Positions 9,489-19,696 of a stretch of 64,000 bases of DNA are shown piece by piece. The translations under genes were made by a program, and so were the position numbers. The number at the start of each line of letters is the position of its first letter. The stretch's first letter is position 1. This DNA is from Agreia sp. COWG (GTDB taxonomy: Bacteria > Actinomycetota > Actinomycetes > Actinomycetales > Microbacteriaceae): the NCBI RefSeq assembly GCF_904528075.1, contig NZ_LR882035.1, forward strand, positions 2,666,001 through 2,730,000, given 5' to 3'. A model generated the notes under the pieces. The model did no database searches, was not told where the DNA came from, and worked only from the letters and a program-made list of their open reading frames with translations.

Positions 9489-9500
9489 TTGTAGCTACAA
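9489..9500. promoter_or_regulatory. Perfect 12-bp palindrome before the VOC gene
   Basis: TTGTAGCTACAA reads the same on both strands. It lies directly after the preceding stop codon and just before the start of the VOC-domain gene. The size and position fit an operator for a MarR-type repressor, a family that often controls ring-cleavage and glyoxalase-like genes, but no such regulator is encoded here. Confidence 0.5.
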
Positions 9501-9505
9501 GGAAT

Positions 9506-10405
9506 ATGTCAGGAGACCACGCTGTTCTCCTGAACATGACCATGAACCAGGATCTTCTCTCGGCCCAGACAGGCATGGGCGCTGTCACCCTCCGGGTCGG
9601 CGACCTCGACGGAATGATCGCCTACTACCGCGACGCGGTGACCCTCGAACTGCAGAACCACGAGGGTGACGTCGCCGTGCTCGGCCGGCGCGATGTCCCC
9701 GTCGTGATCCTGCAGCACGCACCCGAGCTGAGGCACGCCGCCCCGCGGTCCGCAGGGCTGTACCACACGGCCATCCTGTTCGAATCGGAGCCCGCCCTCG
9801 CCGCAGCCCTTTATTCGGTCGCGCAGCACGCACCCGGCACCTTCACCGGCAGCGCAGACCACCTCGTATCGAAGGCCTTCTACTTCACCGACCCCGAGGG
9901 AAACGGCGTCGAGCTCTATTGGGACAGGGCGCGCACCGAGTGGAGCTGGGCCCACGGACAGATCGAGATGGCGACGCTCTTCATCGATCCGAACGACTTC
10001 CTCCAGCAGAACGTCACACCCGAGCTCGTCGAGAACCCGCGCCTCGGCGGCGCCTCCGTCGGGCACGTGCACCTGTCGGTGGGAGACGTGGCCACCGCCC
10101 GCGAGTTCTATGTCGACAAGCTCGGCTTCGAGACCACGGCTGCCCTCGGCAACACCGCGCTCTTCGTCTCTGCCGGCGGCTATCACCACCACATGGCGAT
10201 GAACGTCTGGGAGTCGCGCGGCGCCGGCAGGCGACCGCTCGCCCTGGGTCTCGGCCGCGTGGAGATCGTGGTTCCCAGCCTCGACGAGGTCGGCCGAGTG
10301 GGCGAACGCCTCGATCACTTTCGCACGCCCACCCGCGACGACGGCGCATCCCTCACCGTGACCGACCCCTGGAACAACGAGATCCGGGTCGTCGCGGCAC
10401 GGTGA
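9506..10405 (+). CDS. Two-domain VOC family protein (CatE-like dioxygenase)
   Basis: This protein of up to 299 residues has two vicinal-oxygen-chelate modules. The first runs from VTLRVGDLDGMIAYYRD and includes GLYHTAILF and NGVELYWDR. The second starts at GHVHLSVGDVATAREFYVDKLGF. The two-module layout and the spaced His and Glu residues suit catechol-2,3-dioxygenase-like proteins, whose substrate cannot be told here. The start is uncertain: the first ATG follows AAGGA very closely, and ATGs at 9536 and 9542 are also possible. It sits behind a palindromic operator, apparently outside the heme operon. Confidence 0.85.
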   Translation: MSGDHAVLLNMTMNQDLLSAQTGMGAVTLRVGDLDGMIAYYRDAVTLELQNHEGDVAVLGRRDVPVVILQHAPELRHAAPRSAGLYHTAILFESEPALAAALYSVAQHAPGTFTGSADHLVSKAFYFTDPEGNGVELYWDRARTEWSWAHGQIEMATLFIDPNDFLQQNVTPELVENPRLGGASVGHVHLSVGDVATAREFYVDKLGFETTAALGNTALFVSAGGYHHHMAMNVWESRGAGRRPLALGLGRVEIVVPSLDEVGRVGERLDHFRTPTRDDGASLTVTDPWNNEIRVVAAR

Positions 10406-10412
10406 TCCGGGC

Positions 10413-11987
10413 CTACGCCCCGTGCCGGGCCACGAGCTCGCGCTTCAGCACCTTGCCGCTCGGCCCCATCGGCAGGGCATCGACGATCGCCACCTCGCGG
10501 GGGTACTTGTAGGCGGCCACGTGCTCCTTGGCGAACTCCACCAGCTCTGGCGCGGTGGCCGTGGCGCTCGGCGACAGAACGACGGCGGCCACGACCTCCT
10601 GCCCGTGCACCTCGTGCGCGATGCCGTAGACCGCCGCCATCGACACGTCCGGATGCCCGGCCAGCACCTCCTCGACCTCCCGCGGGTACACGTTGTAGCC
10701 GTTACGCAGGATCATGTCCTTCTTGCGATCGAGAATGCGCAGGTAGCCGTCGTCGTCCTTTGTTCCGAGGTCGCCGGTGCGAAACCAGCCGTCGACGACC
10801 GAGCGCTGCGTATCGTCGTCGCGATGCAGGTACCCCTTCATGAGGTTGTGGCCTCGAATGACCAGTTCGCCCAGCTCTCCCCGCGGCAGCAGCTCGATGG
10901 CTTCGTCGACCTCGGCGCGCGCGATCTCGACGTCGACGCCCCAGATCGGGGTGCCGATCGTGCCGGGGCGAGGCGCGACGCCGCGCCGGTTGAAGCTGGC
11001 CACCGGCGAGGTCTCGGTGAGACCGTAGCCCTCGTGGATGTCGACGCCGAACACCTGCGTGAACCTCTCGATGATCGCGACCGGGATCGCGGCGCCACCG
11101 GAGACGCCGTAGCGGAGATCGGTCTCGATCGGCTCGGTTCCCGCAGCCGCGAGGATCACCATGTACATGGTCGGAACGCCGAAGAAGATCGTGCAGCCGT
11201 GCTGGGTGATCAGCTCGATCGCCCCCGCACCGTCGAACTTCGGCATCAGCACGATCGTGGCGCCCGCCCTGATGCCGGTGTTCAGCACGCAGGTCTGCCC
11301 GAAGGTGTGGAACAGGGGCAGGCACCCCAGCAGCACGTCGTCGCTCGACATGTCGAAGGTGCCCAGCAGCAGCGTGCTGGTCTGCTCGACGAGCGAGAAG
11401 TGACTGCCCTCCGCGCCCTTCGGATGCCCCGTCGTTCCGCTCGTGTAGAGGATCGTCGCCGTGTCCTCCGGCGCCCGCGCCACGTAGGTCTCGAGCGCGA
11501 CCGCCTCGGCGGCCAGGTCTTCGAGGCGGTCGAAACCCACGGCATCCAGAGACTCGTCGTTCGAGTGCGGCGGCATCATGAGGGTGAGCACGTCGACGCC
11601 CGCGAGCGCCGCTCCCTTCGCACCCTCGCCGAGCAGCGGGGCCGCCGAGATGAGCAGGGTCGATCCGCTGTCCTTCAACACGAATGCGATCTCCTCGGCC
11701 TTGAGCAGCGCGTGAATCGGCACGACGATGCCGCCCAGCGCCAGGATCGCGTAATAGGCGCGCGGAAAGTCGGGCACATTCGGAATCAGGATGGCGACGG
11801 CCTGGCCCGGCGTCACGCCCCTGTCGCGCAGGGCCCCCGCGTACGTCAGCGTCTGCTGCCACAGGGCCCGGTAGCTGATCGACTGCTCCCCCACGATGAG
11901 CGCCGTCTTCTCGGGCAGGCGCGCCGCGGTCTCGGCGAGGATGGCGGCGACCGAGACGGTCGCGTAGCCGGATGGGGCGTGTTCCAT
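10413..11987 (-). CDS. AMP-dependent long-chain acyl-CoA synthetase
   Basis: This 524-residue adenylate-forming enzyme should activate a fatty or other carboxylic acid with ATP and load it onto CoA. It has the P-loop-like A3 motif YTSGTTGHPKG (near 180), the GYGLTETSP motif, the GWFRTGDLG and DRKKDMILRNGYNVYPREVE hinge region, and the terminal catalytic Lys in GPSGKVLKREL. GGAG lies seven bases before the ATG. It is convergent with the VOC gene, with only seven bases between stops. The chain length of its substrate is not predictable. Confidence 0.92.
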   Translation of the reverse strand: MEHAPSGYATVSVAAILAETAARLPEKTALIVGEQSISYRALWQQTLTYAGALRDRGVTPGQAVAILIPNVPDFPRAYYAILALGGIVVPIHALLKAEEIAFVLKDSGSTLLISAAPLLGEGAKGAALAGVDVLTLMMPPHSNDESLDAVGFDRLEDLAAEAVALETYVARAPEDTATILYTSGTTGHPKGAEGSHFSLVEQTSTLLLGTFDMSSDDVLLGCLPLFHTFGQTCVLNTGIRAGATIVLMPKFDGAGAIELITQHGCTIFFGVPTMYMVILAAAGTEPIETDLRYGVSGGAAIPVAIIERFTQVFGVDIHEGYGLTETSPVASFNRRGVAPRPGTIGTPIWGVDVEIARAEVDEAIELLPRGELGELVIRGHNLMKGYLHRDDDTQRSVVDGWFRTGDLGTKDDDGYLRILDRKKDMILRNGYNVYPREVEEVLAGHPDVSMAAVYGIAHEVHGQEVVAAVVLSPSATATAPELVEFAKEHVAAYKYPREVAIVDALPMGPSGKVLKRELVARHGA

Positions 11988-12132
11988 GGTGTTCTCCAGT
12001 CGTCATTGACTTGCGATTCGAGGCTACGGTGCCGAGAGGCCGCCGCCAAGAGCCTTGCGCTGGACGCCCCGTAGATGCCCAGCGATTAGACTGGGGCGCA
12101 TCCGCCCGTCACTTCTCGAAAAGAGTTCTCTG

Positions 12133-12420
12133 GTGCCCACAATCGTCGTCGAGGTCATGCCGAAGGCCGAACTTCTCGATCCCCAGGGCAAGGCCGTGCT
12201 CGGCGCCCTCACCCGCCTGGGTCAGTCGCAGTTCTCCTCTGTTCGGGTGGGCAAGCGCTTCGAGCTCACCCTCGAGGGCGACGTCACCGACGCCGTTCTC
12301 GCCGAGGTGCGCACCCTCGCCGACGAGATGCTCTCGAACTCGGTCATCGAAGACGTGGTGGGAATCCACGTGGTCTCTGCTGCTGGGTCGGCTTCCGCTA
12401 CCGCCGAGGTCTCCGCCTGA
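12133..12420 (+). CDS. purS: FGAM synthase subunit PurS
   Basis: This 95-residue protein is the small subunit that links PurQ and PurL in formylglycinamidine ribonucleotide synthase. The GTG start gives [19 protein letters not shown], which matches the family N-terminus. An upstream in-frame ATG would add 26 residues with no PurS similarity. VRVGKRFEL and a C-terminal helix follow. The stop overlaps the purQ start in TGATG, so the two are translationally coupled. Confidence 0.93.
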   Translation: MPTIVVEVMPKAELLDPQGKAVLGALTRLGQSQFSSVRVGKRFELTLEGDVTDAVLAEVRTLADEMLSNSVIEDVVGIHVVSAAGSASATAEVSA

Positions 12421-13118
12421 TGCGCATCGGCGTCGTCACCTTCCCCGGCTCGCTCGACGACCGCGACGCCCAGCGCGCGGTGCGCCTAGCCGGCGCCGAG
12501 CCCGTCGCACTCTGGCACGGCACGCACGACCTCGACGGGGTCGACGCCATCGTTCTTCCCGGCGGCTTCAGCTACGGCGACTACCTCCGCGCCGGCGCCA
12601 TCGCCAGCCACTCCCCGATCATGGCCGAGGTCATCCAGGCCGCCGACCGCGGCGTTCCCGTGCTCGGAATCTGCAACGGCTTCCAGATGCTCACCGAGGC
12701 GCACCTGCTGCCCGGAGGCCTCATCCGCAACGACCACGGCTCGTTCATCTGCCGCGACCAGCGCCTTCGCGTCGAGAACACGGCGACGGCCTTCACGAGC
12801 GGCTTCAGCCAAGGCGAAGAGATCACCATCCCGCTCAAGAACGGCGAGGGCGGCTTCATCGCGTCAGCGGCCGAGCTCGAGCGACTCGAGGGCGAGGGCC
12901 ACGTGGTGTTCCGCTACCTCGACGTGAACCCCAACGGCTCGCTCAACGACATCGCCGGTGTCACGAATGCCCGCGGCAACGTCGTCGGCCTCATGCCGCA
13001 CCCCGAGCACGCCGTCGAGCCCGGCTTCGGCCCCGATACCCCGGATGCGATGCGCTCGGGCGTAGACGGACTCACGATGTTCACCTCGGCACTCGAGGGC
13101 CTGCTCGCCCGCGCGTAG
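12420..13118 (+). CDS. purQ: FGAM synthase glutaminase subunit PurQ
   Basis: This 232-residue class I glutamine amidotransferase supplies ammonia to PurL. The nucleophile Cys lies in [14 protein letters not shown], and the His and Glu of the triad in [27 protein letters not shown] is typical of the family. The gene shares one base with the purS stop. It is followed after eight bases by the convergent sufU gene, so the third subunit gene, purL, is separated from it by the suf pair. Confidence 0.96.
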   Translation: MRIGVVTFPGSLDDRDAQRAVRLAGAEPVALWHGTHDLDGVDAIVLPGGFSYGDYLRAGAIASHSPIMAEVIQAADRGVPVLGICNGFQMLTEAHLLPGGLIRNDHGSFICRDQRLRVENTATAFTSGFSQGEEITIPLKNGEGGFIASAAELERLEGEGHVVFRYLDVNPNGSLNDIAGVTNARGNVVGLMPHPEHAVEPGFGPDTPDAMRSGVDGLTMFTSALEGLLARA

Positions 13119-13126
13119 CCGAGAAC

Positions 13127-13570
13127 TCAGGCGGTCGGGGTCTTCGCCATCGCGTCTTCGAGCGCGACCCAGGCGAGCATCGCGCACTTGACCCGGGCGA
13201 TGTAGCGCGAGACGCCGCCGAGAACCACGGCGTCGCCGAGCAGATCTTCGTCGCCCTCGAGGGTTCCCTTCGAGCGCATGAGCTCGCGGAAGGCGTCGAT
13301 GCGCTCCGTGACCGCACCTCGGTCGAGGTCGACCACCAGATCTGAGAGCAGCGAGGCCGATGCCTGCGAAATCGCGCAGCCGTGGCCCTCCCAGCTCAGC
13401 GAGGTGATCGTCTCGCCCTGGGTGTGGATGCGCAGGGTCACCTCGTCACCGCACGTCGGGTTGAGCTGGTGCGACTCGGCAGAGCCGCCCTCACGCAGGC
13501 CGTGATTGTGCGGCGTGCGCGAGTGATCCATGATGACCTCTTGATAGAGGCTCTCGAGCGCGGTGCTCAC
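13127..13570 (-). CDS. sufU: SUF system sulfur-transfer scaffold SufU
   Basis: This 147-residue SufU/IscU-type protein accepts sulfur from SufS during Fe-S cluster assembly. Three cysteines occupy the conserved positions: NPTCGDEVTL, GHGCAISQAS and VKCAMLAW, with the Asp of the first motif also a metal ligand. The GTG start overlaps the sufS stop as GTGA and has CCTCCC upstream. No other suf genes are present. Confidence 0.93.
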   Translation of the reverse strand: MSTALESLYQEVIMDHSRTPHNHGLREGGSAESHQLNPTCGDEVTLRIHTQGETITSLSWEGHGCAISQASASLLSDLVVDLDRGAVTERIDAFRELMRSKGTLEGDEDLLGDAVVLGGVSRYIARVKCAMLAWVALEDAMAKTPTA

Positions 13571-14925
13571 AGGGAGGTTGTCCTTTCGACAGAAGACACG
13601 GAAGACGAATCAGGAGCAGGCGAAGGCGCCACGCCGAAGAATGCGGTCACACCGCGCACCCCCTCGAGGAACGCGTCGACCTCGGCCGGCGTGTTGTAGA
13701 GGTACGCGCTTGCCCGGGTGGTCGAGGTGATGCCGAAGCGGCGGTGCAGCGGCTGAGCACAGTGGTGGCCCACCCGCACGGCGATGCCGAGGTCGTCGAG
13801 GAACTGACCGACGTCGTGCGCGTGCACACCATCGACGACGAAGCTGGCCAGGCCGGAGCGCTCGACGCCGGCTGGTGGCCCGACGACGGTGACGCCCGGG
13901 ATCTCGGCCAGCCCGGCGACGAGGCGCTGGCCCAGCTCCGCCTCCCAGTCATGGATGCGCTGCATACCCACGGAGGACAGGTAGTCCACGGCGGCCCCGA
14001 GCGCTATGACCTGGGACACCCGCTGGGTACCCGCCTCGAAGCGCTGCGGAGCCGGCAGGTACTCGGCCTTCTCCAGCGTGACAGTGGTGATCATGGAGCC
14101 GCCCGTGAGGAACGGAGGCATAGCGTCGAGCAGCTCCGCACGGCCGTAGAGAACCCCGATGCCGGTGGGCGCGAGCATCTTGTGCCCGGAAAACACGGCA
14201 AAATCCACGTCGAGGGCCGCGAGGTCGAGCGGGCGGTGCGGGGCCGACTGGCAAGCATCCAGCATGACGAGCGCACCGACCTCGTGTGCCAGCTCGACCA
14301 GATCGGCGACCGGGTTGATGACTCCGGTGACGTTCGACACGTGGGTGAAGGCCACGATCTTCGTGCGCGAGCCGATGATGGCGGCCGCGTCAGACATCCG
14401 GAGCGTGCCGTCGTCGTCGATCGGGATCACCCGCAGCGTGGCACCGGTGCGCGCAGCAAGCTCCTGCCACGGAATGAGGTTGGCGTGGTGTTCCATCTCG
14501 GTGGTGACGATCTCGTCACCCTCGCCGAGCACGAATCGCCCCGAGGCAGGTGCCCCGCGACCGAGGCTCGCGTTCGAGAACGCGTAGGCCACGAGGTTGA
14601 TCGCCTCTGTGGCGTTCGAGGTCCAGACGATCTCGTTCTCTCGCACGCCCACGAAGTCGGCCACACGGGCGCGAGCGTCTTCGAACAGCTCCGTGGCCTC
14701 CGCCGCCAGGGTGTGCGCACCGCGGTGCACGGCCGAATTGCGCCGCTGCACGTAGTCGCGCTCCGCATCCAGAACCTGCGTCGGCCGCTGCGCCGTCGCA
14801 CCCGAGTCGAGGTAGCACAAGGGGTGCCCGTTGACCGTCTCGCCCAGGATCGGAAAGTCGGAGCGCAGCCGCTCTACCTCGGCCAGGCTGAGGGCTTCAG
14901 AGGTGGATGCGTCGGTGACGGTCAT
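13567..14925 (-). CDS. sufS: Cysteine desulfurase SufS
   Basis: This 452-residue PLP enzyme releases sulfur from cysteine for cluster assembly. The PLP-binding Lys is in FSGHKMLAPTG and the active Cys in VGHHCAQPLHRRF. DSGATAQRP and SNATEAINLVAY are also typical. The chosen ATG gives MTVTDASTSEALSLAEVERLR, shortly before the conserved FPILGETVNGHPLCYLD. An open extension toward purL has no family similarity. No clear ribosome site precedes this ATG, so an alternative start a few codons away is possible. Confidence 0.93.
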   Translation of the reverse strand: MTVTDASTSEALSLAEVERLRSDFPILGETVNGHPLCYLDSGATAQRPTQVLDAERDYVQRRNSAVHRGAHTLAAEATELFEDARARVADFVGVRENEIVWTSNATEAINLVAYAFSNASLGRGAPASGRFVLGEGDEIVTTEMEHHANLIPWQELAARTGATLRVIPIDDDGTLRMSDAAAIIGSRTKIVAFTHVSNVTGVINPVADLVELAHEVGALVMLDACQSAPHRPLDLAALDVDFAVFSGHKMLAPTGIGVLYGRAELLDAMPPFLTGGSMITTVTLEKAEYLPAPQRFEAGTQRVSQVIALGAAVDYLSSVGMQRIHDWEAELGQRLVAGLAEIPGVTVVGPPAGVERSGLASFVVDGVHAHDVGQFLDDLGIAVRVGHHCAQPLHRRFGITSTTRASAYLYNTPAEVDAFLEGVRGVTAFFGVAPSPAPDSSSVSSVERTTSL

Positions 14926-15085
14926 GGCTGGAGGGTCGGCTTTCGGGTGATCGAACGATGAGAAAGGGGGAACAACGCTCTTAACGGTACTTCGTTGAGG
15001 CCAACCCCGGTCCGAGCCGCGGCATTCCCCTTCGCCGGTAGGATTGAGGCGCTCACCGCCTGCCCCACGAAGGAGCCATTCTCGC

Positions 15086-17425
15086 GTGTCTGAAACAGCC
15101 GCTTCGCCCTCCACCTCCTCGGCCATCACCCGCGCCGCCGCCGACACCGTGCAGAACGCGATCGACACCCCCGAGAGGGAACAGCCCTATGCGGCCCTCG
15201 GCATGAAGGCCGACGAGTACGCCAAGGTGCGCGAGATCCTCGGCCGGCGCCCCACGAGCGGCGAGCTGGCCATGTACTCGGTGATGTGGAGCGAGCACTG
15301 CTCCTACAAGAGCTCGAAGATCTACCTGCGCCAGTTCGGCGAGAAGGTCACGCCCAAGATGAGGCAGAACCTCATGGTGGGCATGGGCGAGAACGCCGGC
15401 GTCGTCGACGTGGGCGAGGGCTGGGCCGTCACCTTCAAGATCGAGAGCCACAACCACCCCAGCTACATCGAGCCGTTCCAGGGCGCCGCGACCGGCGTCG
15501 GCGGCATCGTGCGCGACATCATCTCGATGGGCGCTCGCCCCGTCGCCGTCATGGATGCGCTGCGCTTCGGAGACATCTCAGACCCCGACACGGCTCGCGT
15601 CGTGCACGGGGTCGTTTCGGGAATCTCGTTCTACGGCAACTGCCTGGGCCTGCCGAACATCGGCGGCGAGACGTGGTTCGACCCGGTGTACCAGGGCAAC
15701 CCGCTCGTGAACGCGCTGAGCGTGGGCGTGCTGCGGCACGAAGACCTGCACCTCGCGAACGCCCGCGGAGTGGGTAACAAGGTCGTGCTGTTCGGGGCTC
15801 GCACCGGCGGCGACGGCATCGGCGGAGCATCCATTCTCGCCTCAGACACGTTCTCGGCCGGCGGCCCCACCAAGCGGCCTGCCGTGCAGGTCGGCGACCC
15901 CTTCGCCGAGAAGGTGCTCATCGAGTGCTGCCTCGAGCTGTTCCGCGAGAAGCTCGTCGAGGGAATCCAAGACCTGGGCGCAGCGGGCATCTCGTGCGCC
16001 ACCAGCGAGCTCGCCTCGAACGGCGACGGCGGCATGTTCATCGAGCTCGAGAAGGTGCTGCTGCGCGACCCCTCGCTCACCGCCGAAGAGATCCTCATGA
16101 GCGAGAGCCAGGAACGCATGATGGCCGTCGTGACGCCCGAGAAGCTCGAGGGCTTCTTGAAGGTCGTCGAGAAGTGGGATGTCGAGACCAGCGTTCTGGG
16201 CGAGGTCACCGACACGGGCCGCCTCATCATCAACTGGCACGGCGAAGAGATCGTGAACGTCGAGCCGCGCACGGTCGCCGTCGACGGCCCCGTCTACACC
16301 CGCCCCGTCTCCTACCCGAGCTGGATCGACGCGCTGCAGGCCGACACCGCCGCAACCCTCCCCCGCCCGACGACGCCGGATGAGCTGCGCTCGCAGCTCG
16401 TGAAGCTGCTGGGCTCGCCGAACCTCGCCGACTCCAGCTGGATCACGAACCAGTACGACCGCTACGTGCTCGGCAACACGGCGCTGAGCTTCCCCGACGA
16501 CGGCGGCATGATCCGAGTCGACGAGTCCAGCGGCCTCGGCTTCGCCATCGCCACCGACGCCAATGGCCGGTACTGCCAGCTCGATCCGTACCAGGGCGCG
16601 CAGCTGGCCCTGGCCGAGGCGTATCGAAACGTCGCCTCCACGGGAGCGACCCCGGTCGCCGTCTCGGACTGCCTCAATTTCGGCTCGCCCGAAGACCCCG
16701 AGGTCATGTGGCAGTTCTCTCGGGCCGTCGAGGGCCTCGCAGACGGCTGCCTCGAGCTCGAGATCCCCGTCACCGGCGGCAACGTGTCGTTCTACAACCA
16801 GACGGGCACCAAGGCGATCCACCCCACGCCGGTCGTCGCCATCCTCGGCGTGATCGACGACGTCGCCAAGCGCATCCCGAGCGGTTGGCAGGACGAGGGC
16901 AACAACATCTACCTGCTCGGCACCACGACCGTGGAGTTCGACGGTTCGGCCTGGGCCGGCGTCGTGCACGACCACCTCGGCGGTCGCCCGCCCGCGGTGT
17001 CGCTCGCGAACGAGGCTACGCTCGCCGGCCTGCTCGCGGCCGGTGCGCAGCAGTCGATCATCGCCTCGGCGCACGACCTGTCTGACGGCGGTCTCGCCAC
17101 GGCGTTGGTCGAGAGCGTGATGCGCTTCGGCGTGGGCGCGCGCGTCTTTCTCGACGAGCTCATGCTTCGCGACGAGGTCGACATCGCCACTGCGCTGTTC
17201 TCCGAGACCACGGGCCGCGTGCTCGTGAGCGTGCCGCGTGAAGACGACGTGAGGTTCATCGGCTTGTGCGAGGGCCGGGACTACCCGGTCATCCGTGTCG
17301 GCGTCACGGATTCGACGGAGCCCGGTATCAGCGTGCAGGGCCAGTTCGACATGTCGCTCGACGAGTTGCGCGGCACCCACCGGGCAACACTGCAGCAGCA
17401 CTTCGGCGACGTCGTCGGACACTAG
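15086..17425 (+). CDS. purL: FGAM synthase large subunit PurL
   Basis: This 779-residue ATP-dependent synthase converts FGAR to FGAM using ammonia from PurQ. It is the short PurL type that works with PurS. The GTG start has a good GAAGGAG eight bases upstream. Visible motifs include [12 protein letters not shown] near residue 65, [33 protein letters not shown], and the second-half [14 protein letters not shown] and [13 protein letters not shown]. The 110 bases after it lead to the WXG100-type gene on the same strand. Confidence 0.97.
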   Translation: MSETAASPSTSSAITRAAADTVQNAIDTPEREQPYAALGMKADEYAKVREILGRRPTSGELAMYSVMWSEHCSYKSSKIYLRQFGEKVTPKMRQNLMVGMGENAGVVDVGEGWAVTFKIESHNHPSYIEPFQGAATGVGGIVRDIISMGARPVAVMDALRFGDISDPDTARVVHGVVSGISFYGNCLGLPNIGGETWFDPVYQGNPLVNALSVGVLRHEDLHLANARGVGNKVVLFGARTGGDGIGGASILASDTFSAGGPTKRPAVQVGDPFAEKVLIECCLELFREKLVEGIQDLGAAGISCATSELASNGDGGMFIELEKVLLRDPSLTAEEILMSESQERMMAVVTPEKLEGFLKVVEKWDVETSVLGEVTDTGRLIINWHGEEIVNVEPRTVAVDGPVYTRPVSYPSWIDALQADTAATLPRPTTPDELRSQLVKLLGSPNLADSSWITNQYDRYVLGNTALSFPDDGGMIRVDESSGLGFAIATDANGRYCQLDPYQGAQLALAEAYRNVASTGATPVAVSDCLNFGSPEDPEVMWQFSRAVEGLADGCLELEIPVTGGNVSFYNQTGTKAIHPTPVVAILGVIDDVAKRIPSGWQDEGNNIYLLGTTTVEFDGSAWAGVVHDHLGGRPPAVSLANEATLAGLLAAGAQQSIIASAHDLSDGGLATALVESVMRFGVGARVFLDELMLRDEVDIATALFSETTGRVLVSVPREDDVRFIGLCEGRDYPVIRVGVTDSTEPGISVQGQFDMSLDELRGTHRATLQQHFGDVVGH

Positions 17426-17535
17426 TGTGCGTCGGGTCCGCGCCCGCATGGGGAGTTCTCCCCATGGAGGCACAGTCTGCCCGCCGATAGCCTGAACCGA
17501 CAGCAACGGACACGCTCAGCTCACGGAGGATCTCT

Positions 17536-18612
17536 ATGGCATCGGGTTTCTATGGCGCCGATCCCGACCAGCTGAGGGCGCTCGCCAAGCAGTTCTCGAC
17601 CGGCTCGACTCAGATCCGCTCCTCACTCGAGACGGTGTCCTCCCTCGTGAACTCTGGCCAGAACTGGCAGGGGCCGGATGCGAGCGCGTTCGTGCAGCGC
17701 TGGAACTCGTCGGTCAAGTCGCTCGGCAACACCGTGGTGAACGCTCTCGAGACCAAGGCCTCGACGCTCATCCGCAACGCCGATGAGCAGACCAGGGCGA
17801 GCCAGGCTGACGGCGGAGCGGGCGGCCCCGGGTCGAACGGCGCACCCGGTGCTTCGGGGACCGGTGGATCGAATTCAACCCCGTTCGACCCCGTGGGAGC
17901 CTTCCGCGACGGGTGGAAAGACTATGGCCGTCTCAAGGCCATGCTAGGTCTTCCCAAGAACCTGTATGGGCTCGACTGGATGGCGCAGGGCGGCTGGAAG
18001 TTCTTCAAGAATGCCGACGAGTGGGGGAAGCTGGCGGCTCGGAGCGCCCCCTATAACCTGATGGACTCGGCGACCGATCTGATCGGCCTCAAGAACCTGA
18101 ACAAGTACATTCCCGCACTCGACTCCGCTAAGGACTTTTTCGGCGAGAACAAGTGGCTCTTCAAGGGTCAGGGCAACATCATGGAGTCGCTCGGCAAGGG
18201 CGGTCTCGGCCGAGGACTCGGCTGGCTCGGGGTGGGACTCGGTGCCTACGATACGGTCAAATACGCCTCTGAGGGCAAAACCGGCGACGCTGTCTGGTCC
18301 GGCATCAAGACAGGAATGGGTGTTGCCTGTTTTCTGCCTCCTCCTGTCGGCACAGTTTTCCAGGTCGCGAGTGCAGCGGTCGCGATCTACGAAATTCCCG
18401 TTGTGAAAGAGTTCGTGAACGGCACCGTCGCGAATGTCGGCAAGGCATTTTCAACCGGTTTCACGGCAGCTTCAGACAACTTCAACCGCGGTAACGAGAT
18501 TATTGCCAATACCGTGTCGAACGCGATCAAAGACCCCGGCAAATTCGCGAACGACGTTGGCAAGGGTATCGAAGACCTGGGCAAGGGCGCCGCCGACTTC
18601 TTCGGCTGGTAA
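17536..18612 (+). CDS. WXG100-like N-terminal domain protein, putative type VII substrate
   Basis: This 358-residue protein begins with an ESAT-6-like helical hairpin of about 95 residues. The turn motif is WQG at 44-46, and helices are rich in Ser, Leu and Val. A Gly/Ala/Ser linker (about 98-120) leads to a C-terminal region with no family I recognise. That region has a Gly-rich stretch GKGGLGRGLGWLGVGLGAYD, a hydrophobic run near VACFLPPPVGTVFQVASAAVAIY, and amphipathic segments ending GAADFFGW. GGAGG lies before the ATG. The layout resembles type VII secreted effectors such as pore-formers or toxins, but no activity can be assigned. No secretion ATPase gene is nearby. Confidence 0.7.
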   Translation: MASGFYGADPDQLRALAKQFSTGSTQIRSSLETVSSLVNSGQNWQGPDASAFVQRWNSSVKSLGNTVVNALETKASTLIRNADEQTRASQADGGAGGPGSNGAPGASGTGGSNSTPFDPVGAFRDGWKDYGRLKAMLGLPKNLYGLDWMAQGGWKFFKNADEWGKLAARSAPYNLMDSATDLIGLKNLNKYIPALDSAKDFFGENKWLFKGQGNIMESLGKGGLGRGLGWLGVGLGAYDTVKYASEGKTGDAVWSGIKTGMGVACFLPPPVGTVFQVASAAVAIYEIPVVKEFVNGTVANVGKAFSTGFTAASDNFNRGNEIIANTVSNAIKDPGKFANDVGKGIEDLGKGAADFFGW

Positions 18613-18644
18613 ATAGTGCATACCCCTGAAAGGATCGCTCCAAG

Positions 18645-19292
18645 ATGACCGACCAAGCCGCGAGTTCGAACTCCTCAGCCGTTGGATTCGGCTATGCCGA
18701 GATCGCCTATCTCTTGAAGCGGATTTCGAGCCCCGAGGCGGTCATGAGCGCATCCGTGCTGCGCCTTACAGAGGAAATGGAGTCCGACTCCATCCCGGTG
18801 GCGGGCGCATCCTCCCTGCTTGCGCGAGGGTTCGCCGAGATCACTGATGTCGAGCTTGAGGTCGCAGACGCGGCGCTGCCGGTGGCGTATGCCCTCGGAC
18901 GCGCGACGCTGTGGACCGAGATCAGTCTCATGCAGGGCGACGTGACCGACACTGTCGTGCACGTGGAGTCGGATCCTGTTTGCCTGCTCATGCAGCCTCG
19001 GACGCTGATGACGTGGTTCGTCTTCGCCCAGGATCCGGATGTATCGGGCCCGGATGCCGAGGTCGAGATCATCGAGGAGCATGTGCGCCAGCACCCTCGC
19101 GGAACGGCGATGCTGCGCACGCGGGTGGACGGAGCGGATGCGGTGCTCCTCATTCGCCCGGACGGTCTGAGCTGGGCTGTCGGCACTATCGAAGCCGGCG
19201 CAGAAGACGTGGTCGAGCGCACGGGACTCACCGTCGCCGAACTGAGGGATGCCGTTGCCTCGCTGCGGCTCAACCTGAAAGCATCGGCGTGA
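18645..19292 (+). CDS. Unknown protein encoded after the WXG100-like gene
   Basis: This soluble 215-residue acidic protein has no motif I can name. It starts 33 bases after the WXG100-like gene with AAAGGATCG upstream, and its stop overlaps the next start as GTGA, so the genes probably form one operon. The middle region (WTEISLMQGDVTDTVVHVES, then RTLMTWFVFAQD) alternates strands and helices. Its place beside a type VII substrate would fit a dedicated chaperone of EspG type or an immunity protein, but both are guesses from context. Confidence 0.65.
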   Translation: MTDQAASSNSSAVGFGYAEIAYLLKRISSPEAVMSASVLRLTEEMESDSIPVAGASSLLARGFAEITDVELEVADAALPVAYALGRATLWTEISLMQGDVTDTVVHVESDPVCLLMQPRTLMTWFVFAQDPDVSGPDAEVEIIEEHVRQHPRGTAMLRTRVDGADAVLLIRPDGLSWAVGTIEAGAEDVVERTGLTVAELRDAVASLRLNLKASA

Positions 19293-19675
19293 CCGGCGAA
19301 CGAGGCGCGCGCAAGTATGCCCGCCTCGCCCAGCAGGATGCCGAGCGACGCGGCCTGAGCGCCGAGGAGTACGGCGTCTACAAGGGCAGCGAAGGGAGTC
19401 TGGTCAAACCGGTGAACTCGGCATCCGGGCTGCTCATCATCTCTATCATGCTGACGGTCATCATGACCGCGGTGACCGTCTTCATCGGGTTCATCATCGC
19501 TCAGAGTCTCGGCCTGCTGCCGGCTGCGCCCGGAGACAGCGAGGTCACACCCGTGATGTGGTTTTTCGTCGTCCTGACTTACGGGGCGCCGGTCTGGTCA
19601 TGGATCTACTACGCCAGAGAGCGGAAGGCGCAGAAACTGCGCATCGCGCGCGGCCTCCCCAAGAACCTGAGCTGA
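19289..19675 (+). CDS. Small two-helix membrane protein
   Basis: The GTG start overlaps the previous stop by four bases and gives a 128-residue protein. A charged N-terminal part (KYARLAQQDAERRGLSAEEYGVYKG) is followed by two membrane segments, LLIISIMLTVIMTAVTVFIG (about 46-65) and VMWFFVVLTYGAPVWSWIYY (about 86-105), and a basic tail. The family is not recognised. Translational coupling links it to the putative type VII substrate cluster. An upstream extension in the same frame lies over the preceding gene and is unlikely to be used. Confidence 0.6.
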   Translation: MTGERGARKYARLAQQDAERRGLSAEEYGVYKGSEGSLVKPVNSASGLLIISIMLTVIMTAVTVFIGFIIAQSLGLLPAAPGDSEVTPVMWFFVVLTYGAPVWSWIYYARERKAQKLRIARGLPKNLS

Positions 19676-19696
19676 CCGACAGATAAGGTAGCTGAC

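Noticed and set aside
15842..17506. 554-codon open frame opposite purL
   Set aside because: Composition and lack of motifs show it is a shadow of purL.
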